A stretch of DNA of 64,000 nucleotides. Origin: Candidatus Melainabacteria bacterium (lineage in GTDB: Bacteria > Cyanobacteriota > Vampirovibrionia > Obscuribacterales > Obscuribacteraceae). The notes beneath the pieces were generated by a model, which saw only the letters and a program-made list of their open reading frames with translations, was not told the origin of the DNA and did not search any database. Position 1 is the stretch's first letter, and each line of letters starts with the position of its first letter. The stretch is from positions 1 to 64,000 of the forward strand of contig QKMZ01000002.1 of assembly GCA_003242885.1 (NCBI GenBank), read 5' to 3'. The translations under genes and the position numbers were made by a program. Shown here piece by piece: positions 52,378 to 60,869 of this stretch.

Positions 52378-53828
52378 TTTGAGTGCCTTTCTCTCTTGTC
52401 CCGCAACATCTTCAGAAGGTGGCGAACGGCTTTTGCTCCCCGTCTCAGTGGGCGCTTTTCAGAGAGTGCTTTGTAATCCTGCAAAAGCTTTTCGTGATTT
52501 TCTTGCAAAAGGCGATAGTGGTGCAGAGCGTTTTTTAATCCCGCTTCTATTTTTGGAAACTGATCATCTACGTAGCGGCGCATTTTGAGCTGGTTTTCGA
52601 TTTCTGTCTGCGCGAGTATGCCGCGGCGAAACATTCGAATGATAGCCTCTTCAATCTTGGGTTCTAGAGTTTTATTGAGTGTCTCTTCGAAAAACTTTGG
52701 ATCGCGGACTATTGGCAGATCGTCAATTCTTTGTATTAGTGAGACTTTTGTGTCAAACGTTTTGCAATCGTTCAATTTTCCTGCCAATTCCAGCTCAACC
52801 ATTGTCCGCACGCACTTCTCGCACCGTGAGCAATTGTAATTTTCAAAGCAAACATGCAAATTGCCTTGCACAATCTCGTTGTCCGCAATTTCCTTCACTC
52901 TCTGGGATCGAAGTGCTGTCGAATCGCCGTGAATAACTTGCAAGGATGCGGATGACCAGAGGGGATCCAATCGCCAGTTGCTTCCCGTTACTTCATGATG
53001 CGTTTTGTGCCAGGATGGCGAAATTGTGATTGAAACCATATGTGGTGACAAGAGATGACCGACCGCGGCGAGAAATGAGGAGTGTGTGTCGCCAAGCCTG
53101 TGAGCGTTGAAAGTCGGATGTTTCTTCGTGTTTGTGCGGATGACAATTGGTTTTGAGCCTACGGCGCGAGCAACCTTTTCCAGTCTCTCCCTTGCAATCT
53201 TTGCACGCGTCTCGTCACTTGGAACATCGAAGGTTTCCAGATAAATTAGAAATTCCGGGACTGGATTGGTTAGCAACGTGTAGAACGAGTCTGTGCCACA
53301 AGTGAAGAACAGTCCATTTCCCCTGCCGGATACCCCACCCGCTTCACTGAAAGCGCTTCTTGAAACTACGTCCGCTCCGGAAACTGTATCGATTCCGGAA
53401 ACTGTATCGATTCGGGAAATTGTATCGATTCGGGAAACTGCATCTATTCGGGAAACTGCATCTACATCCGACTCTGCGTTCACTGTCACCTGATTGGCAA
53501 TGATTTCGATCGGTTTTGTGCCCCAAAATCTGCCAAGAAAGTCGATGATTTTGTGCGCGTTTTGATACCAGGTAGCGCAAATTGCTTGGTCGATCTCGAG
53601 ATTGCGATTGGAAAGTAGTGCGGGAATCAGCCAGAGTGTGCCAAGAGCTTCGGTTGATGGATTCAAATCGATATCGTCGGATTCAAACCAGAGTTCGCTT
53701 CCGTCTATTTCTGTCCAGACACGTGATGTTGTGCCTGTTTTGCTGTGTTGAAACGCTTTTGCGCGCAGGTTGCTCATGACTGCCAAACGTGGATACTCAC
53801 CCGTCAGGTTGCGGGCATAGGATCTCAT
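52374..53828 (-). CDS. PP-loop (QueC/N-type ATP pyrophosphatase)-like protein with repeat insert
   Basis: 484 aa. Key signs are FFTCGTDSFYTLL (about residues 175-187), matching the SGGxDS-type PP-loop; a HHEVTGSNWRLDPLWSS stretch; and CSRCEKCVRTMVELELAG (about 335), a zinc site seen in QueC-like proteins. The C-terminal 110 residues are a basic coiled coil. The ATP-dependent reaction would adenylate a carbonyl or acid group; the substrate is unknown. An Asp/Val/Ser/Arg/Ile repeat of six-residue units (about 120-156) is inserted before the PP-loop. It is co-translated with the GT87 gene, so a role in surface glycan biosynthesis is plausible. Confidence 0.75.
   Translation of the reverse strand: MRSYARNLTGEYPRLAVMSNLRAKAFQHSKTGTTSRVWTEIDGSELWFESDDIDLNPSTEALGTLWLIPALLSNRNLEIDQAICATWYQNAHKIIDFLGRFWGTKPIEIIANQVTVNAESDVDAVSRIDAVSRIDTISRIDTVSGIDTVSGADVVSRSAFSEAGGVSGRGNGLFFTCGTDSFYTLLTNPVPEFLIYLETFDVPSDETRAKIARERLEKVARAVGSKPIVIRTNTKKHPTFNAHRLGDTHSSFLAAVGHLLSPHMVSITISPSWHKTHHEVTGSNWRLDPLWSSASLQVIHGDSTALRSQRVKEIADNEIVQGNLHVCFENYNCSRCEKCVRTMVELELAGKLNDCKTFDTKVSLIQRIDDLPIVRDPKFFEETLNKTLEPKIEEAIIRMFRRGILAQTEIENQLKMRRYVDDQFPKIEAGLKNALHHYRLLQENHEKLLQDYKALSEKRPLRRGAKAVRHLLKMLRDKRERHSK
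53361..53468 (-). repeat. 18-bp in-frame minisatellite
   Basis: Six units of 18 bp (starting at 53361, 53379, 53397, 53415, 53433 and 53451; the first is diverged). Each encodes a D-[AT]-[VI]-S-[RG]-I-type hexapeptide inside the PP-loop protein. Length variation by slippage would keep the frame. Confidence 0.9.
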
Positions 53829-54467
53829 TTTCGTGCCCTAGATAAATTAGGAAATCCTCGGTTAGCGCGGGTGGGCGATTCTTGATTGGCTTGGACTAAT
53901 GGAGAATGTTTTCGGGACAAGAATGCAAAGGCTTGATTGCCAAGAAGAACCATCTGCGCGAGTCTGTGACATTTGAGTTGGATGGACCTGCCTTTTGGGT
54001 TTCACGAGGCTGAAATCACCCGGTTCTCAAGTGCTTGTGTGAGCCTAGCTAAATATGTTACTGAACAGGTTTTTGACTCAGGAATATTACTTTGTGCTTG
54101 ATTACTACTTTCTGCGTTTCATAACCTCTTAGAGTCCACTCTCCGCATTTTCTATTTCGAGGCAAGCTTTTAAAGCTCCTGAAAAACCCTGCCCTCCGGC
54201 AAATTCGGTTTTCTCTCACGCCTGATTCGAGGCGGAAAGTGACACACTCAGGCTGGCGGTTACGCCTTGTCTGTGCGGCTTGCGGTTCATGTGTGAACGA
54301 GGTCGTGAAGTCGGTTTGCATACCGGCGCAATATCTTTAGCGAAATGACTACTGCCTTGTGCGTCACCTAGTTGCGCTCGAGGCAGTGGTCTTTTCCACC
54401 TATCAATTCTTCCAAGTATTTAGGCTCGTCCAGTCTGGGCGCGCCTCTTACCTATGAGGTGACACCA
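53829..54467. other. divergent spacer between the PP-loop operon and the S41 protease
   Basis: About 640 bp. Nothing convincing apart from the leader of the protease gene (GAGGTGA ribosome site). A minus-strand ORF at 54058-54321 has no ribosome site. Confidence 0.45.
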
Positions 54468-55850
54468 ATGTCTAACGCCCCTCAGCCGCCACCAAGATGG
54501 CGGCTTATTCTCAAGCGGACATTCAAGTGGTCCGCGATTAGTGGCTTAATGGCGCTGGTAGTGATTCTCACGCTGGCGCTTCATGCCTTCAACTACTACG
54601 CCATCGATCCGGTCGTCACTCCTCGTGAGTTGTACCACCGGACATGGGAAACAGTGAGGGTGAATTACTACGATCAGGACAAGCTGCGCGATTGGGCGCA
54701 GTGGGAGCACAAATACGACGACCAGATTCACACCGAGGAAGATGCTCTTCGATTCGCTCGTGAGATGGTTTCGTCGCTCAACGATCCCTACACAATCCTG
54801 CACGAAAAGCAGGAAGTGCAAAACTTGATCACCGAGGCAGAAGGAAAGCAGGAGATCATCGGCGTGGTCTTCAAGCCCGCCTACGATCGCTCCGGCGCTG
54901 CTGTCCTCAATCCAAACGGTCTTCAGCTGCCGGAAGGCATCGATGCTTTTCCGACCATCGATCAGGTGGTGCGGGGAAGTTCGGCGCAGGAAGCTGGCAT
55001 CAACCCGGGCGACGCTCTGGTAAGTGTCAACGGCAACTCTACCTCGGGAATGGCTATCGCCGAACTGCAACGACTTCTTGCCGGTCAACCCGGCGAGGAG
55101 ATCAACCTGGTCATCAGGCAGAACGGTGTGGATGTCTCGGTCAAGGTGACGCGCAAGGAAGTGCAAAGACCGATTGTTTCGGTCCAGCGCTTACCCGGCG
55201 ACATCGCCTACATCCGCGTGGAAAGCTTCTTCCAGCTCGACCAGGCTGACCAATTGCAGGCGGCGCTCGAACAGGTGCAGGATTGCAAGGGCTATATCAT
55301 CGACCTGCGCGACAACGGTGGTGGATTCATCCACTCCGCGATCGAGTCAGCTGCGATGTTCATGGACTCCGGCAGCATTTCCACCATTCAGTTTCACAGC
55401 CCGGCAGGCGTTTTCAACGCGCATGCTTCTGTGACTCCCGACCACCTTTGGGTCAACGTTAACGGGGTTTCCATCCCCTGGAAGCGCCGTCCCAACCTGG
55501 TGGGCAACAAGCCGGTTGTTGTGCTCGTCAATTTTGATACCGCCAGTGCCTCTGAGCTGTTCACTTCGGCTCTGCAGGACAACGGGCGCGTTCATGTCGT
55601 TGGCGTCCGCACGTACGGCAAAGGCATCGGCCAAACGCTGATTCCGGTAGGCAACGGACATCGCCTGCGTGTCACCAACATCGTTGGACACACGCCTTCC
55701 GGCCGCTGGCTAGGGGACGCTGGAATTTCCGTGCGCTACGGAGTCACACCGGACACGGAAGTGACTGCTCCGCGCAACCTGCTCATCGGTTCTCGCAACG
55801 ACAATCAGTTGCAGGCTGCCGAGGACTACCTCCGCAGACAGATTCCGTAA
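54468..55850 (+). CDS. S41 carboxyl-terminal processing protease with PDZ domain
   Basis: 460 aa from the ATG at 54468 with GAGGTGA upstream. One N-terminal transmembrane helix (about 23-45) anchors it to the membrane. A short N-terminal region (ETVRVNYYDQDKLRDWAQWE, SLNDPYTILHEKQE) is followed by a PDZ domain (about 125-225, IDQVVRGSSAQEAGINPGDALVSVNG). The S41 core follows with YIDLRDNGGG-like YIIDLRDNGG, the catalytic Ser in DTASASELF and the Lys in TYGKGIGQT. It cleaves tails of periplasmic proteins. It is clearly GC-rich. Low similarity to textbook CtpA spacing is not evident from the motifs. Confidence 0.93.
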   Translation: MSNAPQPPPRWRLILKRTFKWSAISGLMALVVILTLALHAFNYYAIDPVVTPRELYHRTWETVRVNYYDQDKLRDWAQWEHKYDDQIHTEEDALRFAREMVSSLNDPYTILHEKQEVQNLITEAEGKQEIIGVVFKPAYDRSGAAVLNPNGLQLPEGIDAFPTIDQVVRGSSAQEAGINPGDALVSVNGNSTSGMAIAELQRLLAGQPGEEINLVIRQNGVDVSVKVTRKEVQRPIVSVQRLPGDIAYIRVESFFQLDQADQLQAALEQVQDCKGYIIDLRDNGGGFIHSAIESAAMFMDSGSISTIQFHSPAGVFNAHASVTPDHLWVNVNGVSIPWKRRPNLVGNKPVVVLVNFDTASASELFTSALQDNGRVHVVGVRTYGKGIGQTLIPVGNGHRLRVTNIVGHTPSGRWLGDAGISVRYGVTPDTEVTAPRNLLIGSRNDNQLQAAEDYLRRQIP

Positions 55851-55944
55851 GCAAGTGTGTGGGACGCAGCGGCAAGAGCAGAGGCATTCGCCAAAGCTTG
55901 AGCCGCTCCGTTCGCGTTTTGTGCATCAACGAGGGGAGATACAA

Positions 55945-56187
55945 GTGGTGCGGAAACTGTTTGAGACTGGTCGAAAGTGCCAATCTCAGAGGTTTTCCGC
56001 GCTGCTTGTTTTGGCTTGGTTGTTATTAAAAGCTGTAGTAGCACAATCTATTCGCCGATTTTTGGATTGGGATAAGTTTGCGATGGCTTTGCCTCTGAGT
56101 CAAAAAGCAGGTTCGCAGCCTGTGAGCGTCTCTGGCTACGACAATTGGAAGATTTATCAGATTTTTCTTCCATCGAATTCCGCCTGA
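55945..56187 (+). CDS. possible small membrane protein
   Basis: 80 aa from the GTG at 55945, preceded by GAGGGGAG seven bases upstream. One hydrophobic helix (FSALLVLAWLLLKAVVAQS, about residues 18-36) and a short polar tail. No family is known. The strong ribosome site is the main support; an antisense ORF also covers the first half. Confidence 0.4.
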   Translation: MVRKLFETGRKCQSQRFSALLVLAWLLLKAVVAQSIRRFLDWDKFAMALPLSQKAGSQPVSVSGYDNWKIYQIFLPSNSA

Positions 56188-56356
56188 AAATCGCACAATG
56201 GTAGCTGGAAGTTTACGAACTGATGGATGATACGAGCTCTTTGAAGAAGCCTATTTTTGCGGATTGGGAACTCCGGGCACTCGTTTGCGTCACACGGGTG
56301 TGCTTGCAAGGCGAGCCAAGTGGGCGAGCCAATGACAGAAAATGGAGGACACTTAA

Positions 56357-56746
56357 ATGAGGATTTTGATCAGGCTTGGCTTAATGGCTCTCGCATTCGC
56401 CTTTATTTTGCCGCAGATTCATGGCATTAGTTTCCACGGAAACTTTGCAATCGCTCTTGTGCTGTCACTTCTATTTGGTTTAGTTCTTTGGCTGGTTGAG
56501 ATTTCTGTCATGGCACTGTCTGCCGTGCTTACGGTGACATCACTTGGATTGGCGCTTCTCTGGCTCATTCCCGCCTGGATCTTGGGCTTCTGGTTGCTGC
56601 CAGCGTTCGCGATGATGATTACTGCTGACTTTGTACCTCAGTATTTGACCGTAAGTGGATTCGTTCCGGCTGCGCTTGCTGGTCTTGTTATGCTGGCTAT
56701 CAGCTTCCTGACCAGAGACGAAGCATGGTCAAGACGAGAGGCATAG
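56357..56746 (+). CDS. four-helix YvlD/phage-holin-4-like membrane protein
   Basis: 129 aa with GGAGG nine bases before the ATG. Four hydrophobic helices fill the chain; residues such as GISFHGNFAIALVLSLLFGLVLWLV and LTVTSLGLALLWLIPAWILGFWLLP follow the layout of the DUF/PF04020 membrane family (YvlD and some holin-like proteins). It is probably an inner-membrane stress or permeability protein. It stands alone and is followed by a hairpin. Confidence 0.72.
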   Translation: MRILIRLGLMALAFAFILPQIHGISFHGNFAIALVLSLLFGLVLWLVEISVMALSAVLTVTSLGLALLWLIPAWILGFWLLPAFAMMITADFVPQYLTVSGFVPAALAGLVMLAISFLTRDEAWSRREA

Positions 56747-57487
56747 TCTCGAAAAAGTTTAGTCTCGCCGAGTTGTGACTCGTGAAGAGACAACAGATGT
56801 CTCTGGGTGACTCCTGGACAAAGCAAAGGCGGCGCAATGCGTCGCCTTTGTCGTTGATACTGATGTTTGAAATCGTTTTTGTCTTGCACCAACTGTGGTA
56901 CTAGTGATGAGATGCGCTTAAGGGGCGTGTATATGTGCAATGTTTGGTGGACCCGCTTTCCAAGCCCTGAAGCCGGGTGGCAAAGCTGAGCGAACTTGGA
57001 TTTTGCTGAGATGCATTTGAGATGCGGACTATGAGCGTTTGATAAACAAGTTCAATCGCGCGCCATAATTTTTGGGTGTGGTGCGAAGTGTGCGCAGGGT
57101 TGGATTTTCGGCTCGTTGTTACAGCCTTCGCGGATGTGAACGAATCTGAACGGCGTAGATGTTTCGCTCAGACACAAAACTTTGCTGCAAAAAGAACATC
57201 AGAAAGCGCTAGTTATAAATCACACTTCCATTCTTCTCCAATTACTTGCATTAAAGCCCTCTAGAAAACCAACTCATGAGCTTTTGCTAACAACCTAATG
57301 AGAGTTTCTCTCTCGGGATGTTGGCCAAACTTTGAACTTGGTGGCTTTTTGCTGTGCAAGCTGTTTGCGCAGTTTGCGGTGGTCTGTGGAAATGAGGTGT
57401 GCGTCCGGCGCTTCAATACTTCGTTAGATTGGTTTGCGCCGCCCCCGAAACACGATTGGAAACGCTGTTTCCAGGTAGGAGGCATGC
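56747..57487. other. spacer between the YvlD-like gene and the Cys-rich conserved gene
   Basis: About 740 bp. A GCGCTAGT octamer directly followed by TATAAA (57206-57219, plus strand) is a promoter candidate for the gene at 57488. A 6-bp hairpin (GGAAAC-gct-GTTTCC, 57458-57472) touches the ribosome site of that gene. Confidence 0.5.
56825..56852 (+). terminator. hairpin of the GGCG...GCAATGC...CGCC family
   Basis: AAAGGCGGCGC-aat-GCGTCGCCTTT, 11 bp with one G-U pair, 80 bp after the YvlD-like gene, followed by GTCGTTG. The T-run is poor, so termination may be partial. Sequence relatives lie at 16855 and 27786. Confidence 0.6.
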
Positions 57488-57889
57488 ATGAAACAGGAAC
57501 TCGACGATGCACTCGTTCGGGATTTTCCGAATCTTTATGCCGACCGTAAGTCGGACCAGAGCCCTTTCTATTGGGGCTTTGAGTGCGGCGACGGTTGGGA
57601 ACCTCTGCTTCGGAAGCTCTCCGCGGAAATCGAGGCGATCATCGTCTCGATGCCCGAGAAGGAGCGCAAGAAGTACAGAGTCAAGCAGGTGAAGGAGAAA
57701 TTCGGCACTCTGCGGTTCTACATGGGCATTGCCCACGACGGCATTCGTGCCGCGATCGATCGGGCTGAGCAGGAGAGCGCGGTGACGTGCGAATGCTGCG
57801 GCAAGCCTGGATCTTCCGGCAGCGTCGGAGGCTGGCTCAGTGTTCTCTGCGACGAGCATCGGGCCGAGCGCCAGAAGAAGAAGCGCTAG
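57488..57889 (+). CDS. conserved phage/bacterial protein with KEKFGTLRFY and zinc site
   Basis: 133 aa with GGTAGGAGG just upstream. Visible are YWGFECGDGWEPLLRKLS (residues 28-45), VKQVKEKFGTLRFYMG (65-80) and CECCGKPG (100-107) followed by GWLSVLCDEH. The last part is a likely zinc site. Similar short proteins occur in phages and scattered bacteria without a known function. GC-rich, isolated. Confidence 0.75.
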   Translation: MKQELDDALVRDFPNLYADRKSDQSPFYWGFECGDGWEPLLRKLSAEIEAIIVSMPEKERKKYRVKQVKEKFGTLRFYMGIAHDGIRAAIDRAEQESAVTCECCGKPGSSGSVGGWLSVLCDEHRAERQKKKR

Positions 57890-57947
57890 CTCTCAATTTT
57901 CGTGCTGATTGTCTTGCGAATGACCATCTTTCCAGCAAGAGATCAAC

Positions 57948-58190
57948 ATGCGGAACAACAAGAAATATCCGGTAAGACCTCAAGACAGAGCCGGCGGCAT
58001 TGCGTCTGCGCTTACCTTCCTCGCTTCCTTGATCACCGGTGGCATTGTCACCCAGAGTCATGATGTTCGCGTCGTTTGCGCCATTGTCTGCGCGATCACG
58101 CTTACGTCCACGATGTACTTCGTGACCAAGGACTTCGAGAAAAACGGCGGGCACGACGACGAGAATCCTGGTCCGCCGGGCGGTCGGTAA
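57948..58190 (+). CDS. small two-helix membrane protein
   Basis: 80 aa, 58 bp after the previous gene on the same strand. Two hydrophobic helices (GGIASALTFLASLITGGIV and VVCAIVCAITLTSTMYFV) with a basic N-terminus and a Gly/Pro/Asp tail. The ribosome site is AAGAGA, rather weak. No family recognised; likely co-transcribed with the preceding gene. Confidence 0.65.
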   Translation: MRNNKKYPVRPQDRAGGIASALTFLASLITGGIVTQSHDVRVVCAIVCAITLTSTMYFVTKDFEKNGGHDDENPGPPGGR

Positions 58191-58459
58191 TTGTCTAATT
58201 CGGAGTCTTTCCGGCGGGTCGCTCGGCGAAGCATGGGTGCAAACTCATCGCTTCGTCGAGCTCCTTTTTTACCTCGTGCGCTTACTACGTTATGTAGCAG
58301 TATTTCGCTCTGCTCGTATGCCTTCAGTAAACCGCGATGATGCCTCATTCCGCAGCAATCTAATTTCATAGCTTTGCTTTGCGTTTGTTCGCTTTGTACG
58401 ACACTGCCAACAGGTGGCGGGTACAATTGGTACGCTCACACGAAAATACTGAGGCGTTA

Positions 58460-58819
58460 ATGGATACAACTACGGTGCAATACGAAATTCAGGTGCTTGA
58501 AGATAAGCTTGTTGAGGCGGAATTGAGACCTGATCCGAATTTCTTTCAGACGTATCTCGATGACAACGCAATAATGGTCAACGAGGGAAACGCAGCCATG
58601 ATGAAAGATAAGGTAGTGGCCGCGCATCAGCCTGGAGCGGGTCCAAAGTTTACACGCGTCGAAATGTTTGACATGCAAATTATCGATCACGGCACGGCGG
58701 CGGTTGTTGTTTGCAACGGCGAGTATGAAATGCCCGGTAAGACTCACAAGTTGAAATTTACTCGAACCTGGGTTAAGAAGCCCGAAGGATGGCGCATCGT
58801 CTCCGGGACTGTGGCATAG
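58460..58819 (+). CDS. SnoaL/DUF4440-like (NTF2-fold) protein
   Basis: 119 aa from the ATG at 58460 with GAGG five bases upstream. Motifs DPNFFQTYLDDNAIMVNEG, TRVEMFDMQIIDHGTAAVV and FTRTWVKKPEGWRIVSG follow the DUF4440/SnoaL pattern of a cone-shaped fold. Such proteins act as small isomerases, binding domains or assembly factors. No substrate can be named. Confidence 0.88.
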   Translation: MDTTTVQYEIQVLEDKLVEAELRPDPNFFQTYLDDNAIMVNEGNAAMMKDKVVAAHQPGAGPKFTRVEMFDMQIIDHGTAAVVVCNGEYEMPGKTHKLKFTRTWVKKPEGWRIVSGTVA

Positions 58820-58836
58820 AAGTTTGATCGAGGCGA

Positions 58837-59481
58837 ATGTTTCCTGTCACCACAAAAACTCTTGCATGTCTGCTCTTGTCCGTTTTCCTCACGGGCTGTG
58901 TTGATTCGCGGGCTGTGACAGTGCGACGCGCAAAGTTGCTTGCGCATAAGCATGACATAAAGACTGAAACGCATCCGAAAAAGCCGGGCGAGTTTCACTG
59001 TACCGCAAACGAAAACACTTCCTGGGACTACAAATTCGTCCCCACCATCGCTGTCGAAAAGACAAAGATGATTAAGCAAGATGATTGGTTTGCAGTCACT
59101 GTTAAGGTAAAACACGTGACAGTGGAAACGGCTTTGCCATTCGATATGTGGCTGCCCGACCACGCATCTGACGACCTCGTTACTCATGAGGACGGGCATG
59201 TTCGCATCTGCAAATATTACTACCGTGATGCTGCACGCCAGGCGCGTAAATGCGGATTACATGTGCTGGCGCGCGATTTCGTCGGCGAGGCTAAAGATGA
59301 AGATACGGCAATCAAGCTGGCGATAAATGCCGCAAGCAAAGAGATGACTGAGTGCTATCGCGGAACAATCGTGGAACCCGCGGCCCGCGCTTCTGCTGCT
59401 TACGACAAGTTGATGGCAGATAAATCAACGAAGCTGTCGGTCGATCGCGCTATCGAGAAAGCGATTGCGGACGCGCATTAA
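58837..59481 (+). CDS. lipoprotein with HEDGH motif (DUF922-like putative Zn protease)
   Basis: 214 aa, GAGG just upstream. The lipobox FLTGC places the mature Cys at residue 21. The motif VTHEDGHVRI (H117, E118, H121) matches HExxH, followed by KYYYRDAARQ, as in the DUF922 family of predicted secreted zinc proteases. The upstream half is beta-rich (FHCTANENTSWDYKFV, WFAVTVKVKHVTV). A third ligand is not obvious. The 3' end overlaps the convergent glycosyltransferase gene by 32 bp. Confidence 0.75.
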   Translation: MFPVTTKTLACLLLSVFLTGCVDSRAVTVRRAKLLAHKHDIKTETHPKKPGEFHCTANENTSWDYKFVPTIAVEKTKMIKQDDWFAVTVKVKHVTVETALPFDMWLPDHASDDLVTHEDGHVRICKYYYRDAARQARKCGLHVLARDFVGEAKDEDTAIKLAINAASKEMTECYRGTIVEPAARASAAYDKLMADKSTKLSVDRAIEKAIADAH

Positions 59482-60601
59482 CAGCGAGTTCTTGCAGTCT
59501 GCACACGATGACACGAGCTGAGTTCGCATGTCCCATTGCCGCAGCCGCTTCGCTCATTTCCTTGAGAAGATGAGGCGAACTAATTACTTTGTCTAGTTTG
59601 TATGTCAATGTTCTGATGTTCCCCAATCCGGCTGCGCCGTGTTCAAGCAAATGATTTGCATTGCGCTCTTCTTGTCCTGGAATAGGATTGACGATGAGCA
59701 TGGGCAGGGAGGATGCGAGACACTCTGATGAGGTTAAGCCGCCTGATTTCCCAATCATTAGATCAGCAGCTGCCATATAAACCTGCATCGAATCAGTGTG
59801 ACCGACTGCATAAAAGTCGCGAAAGTATGAAGGCGAAATCGATTGCATTCTCAGCAATTGCGTTCGCAGCTTCTCGTTCTTGCCGCAAAGGACTACAGTT
59901 TGAAAGTGAGTTCTGCACAACATCGCAGACTCGACCGTTTCAATCACTGGTCCAACTCCGAATCCTCCGGCGGAAATCAAAACCAACGGCAAGTCTTCCC
60001 GCAGCCCAAGTTGTTTTCTCGCTTCCGATTTTGTAGGTGCGCCTGCGAATTTTATCGATATTGGAATGCCGGTAACGCTGATGTCGTCTCTTTCTACTCC
60101 AAGATGCTGAAGTTGCCGCGATGTCTCTTCGAATGCAGTGAAATAGTGGTTGACCGGGTTGGATAGCCAAAAAGCATGTGCGTCAAAATCTGTGATGACG
60201 GTCGCCAGGTACGCGTTGAGGCGACGCCGGCGCGTTGCAAAAGCCGCAAGTTCGGACGCTAGAAAGTGTGTGCTGACGACGACGTCCGGACGTTCGTTTG
60301 TCAGATAGCGCAGCATAGGAAGCGCGTTGGCTACGTCGAAGGTCATGCGCCTGCCGTCGAATTTCTTGGCGTGATCGGTGGCGTCGTAAAGGGCTCCGAG
60401 CAAGTGAGGCGCTCGGTTTACGAGCGTGATGTATTGCTTCGAATACATCGAACGCATGAAAGGGCTGACCTTTTTGAGAACATCTAAGTTAATGACCTCC
60501 TGCGCGATTCCACTTTCGCGCAGAGCGCCTTCAAGAGCGTTGGCTGCCGTGACATGGCCTGCTCCTGCTGATGCTGATAAAACCATCACTTTTCTGAACA
60601 T
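59450..60601 (-). CDS. GT28 MGDG-synthase/UgtP-type diacylglycerol glycosyltransferase
   Basis: 383 aa from the ATG at 60599-60601, where the family N-terminus begins (VMVLSASAGAGHVTAANAL); an upstream GGAGG is unusually far (15 nt). N-terminal acceptor-domain motifs include PDVVVSTHFLASELAA and TVITDFDAHAFW. The C-terminal donor domain has LVLISAGGFGVGP, the GKSGGLTSSECLASSLPML UDP-sugar loop, and NPIPGQEERNA. It adds galactose or glucose to diacylglycerol at the inner membrane, making glycolipids. It is a single gene, convergent with the HEDGH lipoprotein gene. Confidence 0.92.
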   Translation of the reverse strand: MFRKVMVLSASAGAGHVTAANALEGALRESGIAQEVINLDVLKKVSPFMRSMYSKQYITLVNRAPHLLGALYDATDHAKKFDGRRMTFDVANALPMLRYLTNERPDVVVSTHFLASELAAFATRRRRLNAYLATVITDFDAHAFWLSNPVNHYFTAFEETSRQLQHLGVERDDISVTGIPISIKFAGAPTKSEARKQLGLREDLPLVLISAGGFGVGPVIETVESAMLCRTHFQTVVLCGKNEKLRTQLLRMQSISPSYFRDFYAVGHTDSMQVYMAAADLMIGKSGGLTSSECLASSLPMLIVNPIPGQEERNANHLLEHGAAGLGNIRTLTYKLDKVISSPHLLKEMSEAAAAMGHANSARVIVCRLQELAVNARPQSLSR

Positions 60602-60869
60602 TGTTTTGATTTGCGACCTCCATTGGTTTGTAGATTCCCGGCAAGCAGCGGATCTGTGTTTATTCAAGCTCAAAGCGGCACAGGAATTTTCTTGTGCCAA
60701 ACAGAATCTCAACTGTTCGTCTGCCTGTGCTTGGAACTTACCGAACTAACTGGTCGGACTCTTATGGCTGTTGTCTTCGTCCGTGCTGGTTTGGTTTTGC
60801 CCACCGTGATCGCGGGGAAGAGTTTTAATGTCGGGCGGAATACGTCAGACATTTCCTGAGGTGTGCTCA

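Noticed and set aside
51041..53468. Short tandem repeats as a CRISPR array
   Set aside because: Units are contiguous without spacers and lie in frame in or after coding genes.
55826..56044. Minus-strand ORF overlapping the end of the S41 gene
   Set aside because: GTG start without a ribosome site; the plus-strand frame at 55945 has a strong one.
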